DNA of 64,000 bases from Cellulomonas sp. PhB150. Its GTDB lineage: Bacteria; Actinomycetota; Actinomycetes; Actinomycetales; Cellulomonadaceae. Below, piece by piece: positions 61,828 through 64,000 of this stretch. Numbering within the stretch: position 1 is the stretch's first letter; each line of letters starts with the position of its first letter. A model generated the notes under the pieces. That model made no database searches. It was not told the origin of the DNA and saw only the letters and a program-made list of their open reading frames with translations. A program made the position numbers and the translations under genes. Location: NCBI RefSeq assembly GCF_003755175.1, contig NZ_RKHX01000001.1:992001-1056000 (forward strand), in the 5' to 3' direction.

Positions 61828-64000
61828 GTGAGCCCCGAGACGACCGCCGCTGACGCGGGCGTCGACCTGCCCGCTCCCCCCTACCGCGACGTCAACCACC
61901 GCCACAGCCGCGCCGACGCCCGCACGGCCGCCGTGTTCCTCGCGATCGTCCTGGTCGGCCTCTCGTTCGCGACCGTCGCCGCCGAGACGATGACCGGCAT
62001 CAGCGAGGACACCCAGAACGGGATCGAGCGCGTGCCGCAGGCGCTGCTGCTCGTCGTCCTGGTGCTCGTGCAGGTCACCTACCTGGCCGTCCTGCTGGTC
62101 ACGCCCGTGGTGCTCCTGTTCCGCCGGCGGTTCAACCTCATCGCCCGCGGCGCCGCGGCGCTGCTGCTCGGGCCGCTGCTGTTCCGCCTGCTGTCCCTCA
62201 TCCCCGGCGTCCGCGCGTCGGGCGACGCGCTCGCCGGCATCTCGGACAAGCTGCCCGACGCGGTGACCGTCGAGTGGCCGTCGACCGGGGCCGTCGCGGC
62301 GTGCGCCGCCCTGGCAGCGGCGACCGCGCAGGGTCTGAGCCGGCCGTGGCGGCGCGCCGTCTGGGGGTTCCTGGCGGCCCTGGGCCTGCTGCGGGTGCTG
62401 ACCGCGACCTCCGCCCCGCTCGACGTCGTGCTCGCGGTCGGCGCGGGCGGGCTCGTCGGCTCGGTGATGGTGCTGCTGCTCGGTCGTCGGGCGAGCGTCC
62501 TGACGGCGGCCGGCGTGAGCGCGGCGCTGCGGCAGTCGGGCCTCGCCACGAGCGCGGTGCGGCGCGACCCCGACGCTCCCCCGGGCCGGTACGAGGCGAG
62601 TGCGCCGACGGGTCCGATCGACGTCAAGGTGCTCGACGAGCACGACTGGCGCACCGCGCGCCTCGACCAGACCTACCGCTGGCTGCGCTGGCGCGACGTG
62701 GGCGACGACGTGCTCGCACCGACACCGTCGCAGGCAGTCGCGGCCGAGGCCATGAGCGGCCTGCTCGCGGCGTCGCGCGGCGTGCACGTGCCGACCGTCC
62801 GGGCCGTGACGCAGGCCCCGCACGGCGAGTCGGTGCTCGCGGTCGACCGCGTCGCGGGGCGGGCGCTGTCCGACCTGCCCGCTGACGAGCTGACCGACGA
62901 CGTGCTGCGACGCGCCTGGCAGGAGCTCGCCCTGCTGCGCACGGCCCGCATCGCGCACCGCCACCTCGACCTGAGCCGGGTGCTGCTGGACGCCGACGGG
63001 CGCATCTGGATCACCGGCCTGGACCGCAGCCTGCCGGGAGCGGGCGACCGGATCCTCGCGTGGGACGTGGCCGAGCTGCTGGCCGGGACCTCGGCGCGGG
63101 TCGGTCCCGAGCGCGCCGTCGCCGCGGCCCGCGGGCAGGTGCCCGACGGGGACCTCGTGGCGGCCCTGCCCCGGCTGGTCCCCTCGGCCCTGTCCGCCCC
63201 GACGCGCGTCGCGCTCAAGGACGCGCCGTCGGGCGCCGCGGAGCTGGTCGACGAGGTCTGCCGGGTGACGGGCGTCGAGGAGCCGCAGCTCGAGAAGGTC
63301 GAGCGCTTCAAGCCCCGCACGCTGCTTACCGCGGCGGCGCTCGGCCTCGCCGTGTACTTCCTCGCCCCGCAGCTCACCGACCTGCCGAGCACGATCACCG
63401 CGCTCGGGGGCGCGAACTGGTCGTGGGTGCCGGTCCTGCTGCTCGCGTCCGTCGCGACCTACGTCGGCGCCGCGCTCGGCCTGGCGGGCGGCACCCCCGG
63501 CCGAATCCCCGTCCCCGAGGCGGCCGGCGTCGCACTCGCCTCGTCGTTCGTGGCGACCTTCGCCCCGCCGGGCGTCGGCCAGGTGGGCCTGAACATCCGC
63601 TACCTGCAGAAGCGTGGCCTGCCGACCGCGGTCGCGGTCTCCGCCAGCGCGGCGAAGGAGACGGCCGTCCTCGCCGTCCACCTGCTGCTGCTCGTAGCCT
63701 TCGCCGTGCTCGCCGGGTCGACCGGCGCGATCTCCGGGGAGCTCGACAAGCTGCCGCCCGCCGGGGTCGTCGCGGCGTTCGTCGGGATCGCCCTCGTCCT
63801 GGTCGGCGCGGCGATCGCGCTGCCGCGTGTGCGCCGCGTGGTCCGCGAGCGCGTCGTGCCGTCGCTGCGTGCGTCCGCCGACGCGATGCGCGAGGTGTTC
63901 TCCAGCCCGGTCAAGATCGTCACGCTCTTCCTCGGTGTCGCGCTCCTCCCGCTCGGCTACGCGCTGTGCCTGTACTTCTCCGTGCGCGCGCTCGGGCAGG
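61828..64000 (+). CDS. Flippase-like (LPG synthase TM/UPF0104) protein with kinase-like domain, 5' part
   Basis: The frame stays open from GTG 61828 to the window end (724 codons seen). About six helices come first (~30-240). A cytosolic domain (~255-480) resembles aminoglycoside-phosphotransferase/protein kinases, with HRHLDLSRVLLDADGRIWITGLD in place of the catalytic loop and DFG region. It keeps the catalytic-loop Asp, but Arg replaces the usual Asn. Then starts the lysylphosphatidylglycerol-synthase-type helix bundle (FAPPGVGQVGLNIRYLQKRG, SASAAKETAVLAVHLLLL). The kinase-like part may be a pseudokinase sensing a ligand. Lipid or glycolipid flipping is inferred from family only. Confidence 0.85.
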   Translation, partial: MSPETTAADAGVDLPAPPYRDVNHRHSRADARTAAVFLAIVLVGLSFATVAAETMTGISEDTQNGIERVPQALLLVVLVLVQVTYLAVLLVTPVVLLFRRRFNLIARGAAALLLGPLLFRLLSLIPGVRASGDALAGISDKLPDAVTVEWPSTGAVAACAALAAATAQGLSRPWRRAVWGFLAALGLLRVLTATSAPLDVVLAVGAGGLVGSVMVLLLGRRASVLTAAGVSAALRQSGLATSAVRRDPDAPPGRYEASAPTGPIDVKVLDEHDWRTARLDQTYRWLRWRDVGDDVLAPTPSQAVAAEAMSGLLAASRGVHVPTVRAVTQAPHGESVLAVDRVAGRALSDLPADELTDDVLRRAWQELALLRTARIAHRHLDLSRVLLDADGRIWITGLDRSLPGAGDRILAWDVAELLAGTSARVGPERAVAAARGQVPDGDLVAALPRLVPSALSAPTRVALKDAPSGAAELVDEVCRVTGVEEPQLEKVERFKPRTLLTAAALGLAVYFLAPQLTDLPSTITALGGANWSWVPVLLLASVATYVGAALGLAGGTPGRIPVPEAAGVALASSFVATFAPPGVGQVGLNIRYLQKRGLPTAVAVSASAAKETAVLAVHLLLLVAFAVLAGSTGAISGELDKLPPAGVVAAFVGIALVLVGAAIALPRVRRVVRERVVPSLRASADAMREVFSSPVKIVTLFLGVALLPLGYALCLYFSVRALGQ

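Overview
The window is very GC-rich DNA with dense, short-spaced genes, many GTG starts and frequent GTGA/ATGA overlaps. It carries F420-type, SigK/RskA, DUF222-HNH and LAATG-sortase proteins. Together these point to an actinobacterium, most likely of the Cellulomonas type (genus is inference). No rRNA, tRNA, CRISPR array, IS element or prophage was seen. About 49 protein genes are called. The first (ABC-2 permease) and last (flippase/kinase-like membrane protein) run off the window.

Region by region. 1-2700 (+): ABC-2 permease end, HIT hydrolase, membrane-anchored sulfite-oxidase-type molybdoenzyme. 2798-11544 (-): molybdate regulator and importer (modE-like, modA, modB, modC), then a NarK nitrate transporter and a 1384-residue assimilatory nitrate reductase fused to a CysJ-like flavoprotein; this joins molybdenum supply to a molybdenum enzyme. 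11.7-23.4 kb: housekeeping and stress genes (DUF222-HNH, PPK2, NhaA, SDR, DsbA-like, Ogt, MscS, AlkA-like, DUF4349 lipoprotein, OafA-like acyltransferase). 23.6-28.3 kb: a compact SigK module with dipZ, a fasciclin lipoprotein, an unknown 133-residue gene, rskA and sigK. Three copies of the same ECF promoter, CCATCC-N15-CCGAAC, drive sigK-rskA, dipZ and the fasciclin gene. 28.4-29.9 kb: DoxX, DinB/DUF664 and Ddn-like proteins. 30-36.5 kb: a wall-anchored multi-domain carbohydrate enzyme with its own LacI regulator and two palindromic operators. 36.5-41.8 kb: two convergent YibE/F membrane proteins and a zinc-type ABC importer behind a Zur-like box.

41.8-58.5 kb is a galactan-utilisation locus. 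A secreted GH30 enzyme resembling endo-beta-1,6-galactanases would cut the polymer. A CUT1 ABC importer (binding protein and two permeases) would import oligosaccharides, an intracellular GH35 beta-galactosidase would release galactose, and GalT-GalK-GalE would run the Leloir pathway. Two paralogous LacI regulators sit in the locus. One is linked to TGTTNACGTNAACA-like sites at galT and at itself. The other is linked to an 18-bp family, GATGNTNACGTCACCATC, found before GH30, the permease operon, the binding-protein gene and its own gene. The GH30 mRNA has a long leader with tandem hairpins that share one loop and have covarying stems.

58.5-64 kb: APC permease, small unknown protein, GH13 alpha-glucosidase and the truncated flippase/kinase-like gene. 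Many single-gene units have a NANNNT -10 element exactly 6-7 nt before the start codon and no Shine-Dalgarno, so leaderless mRNAs appear common.
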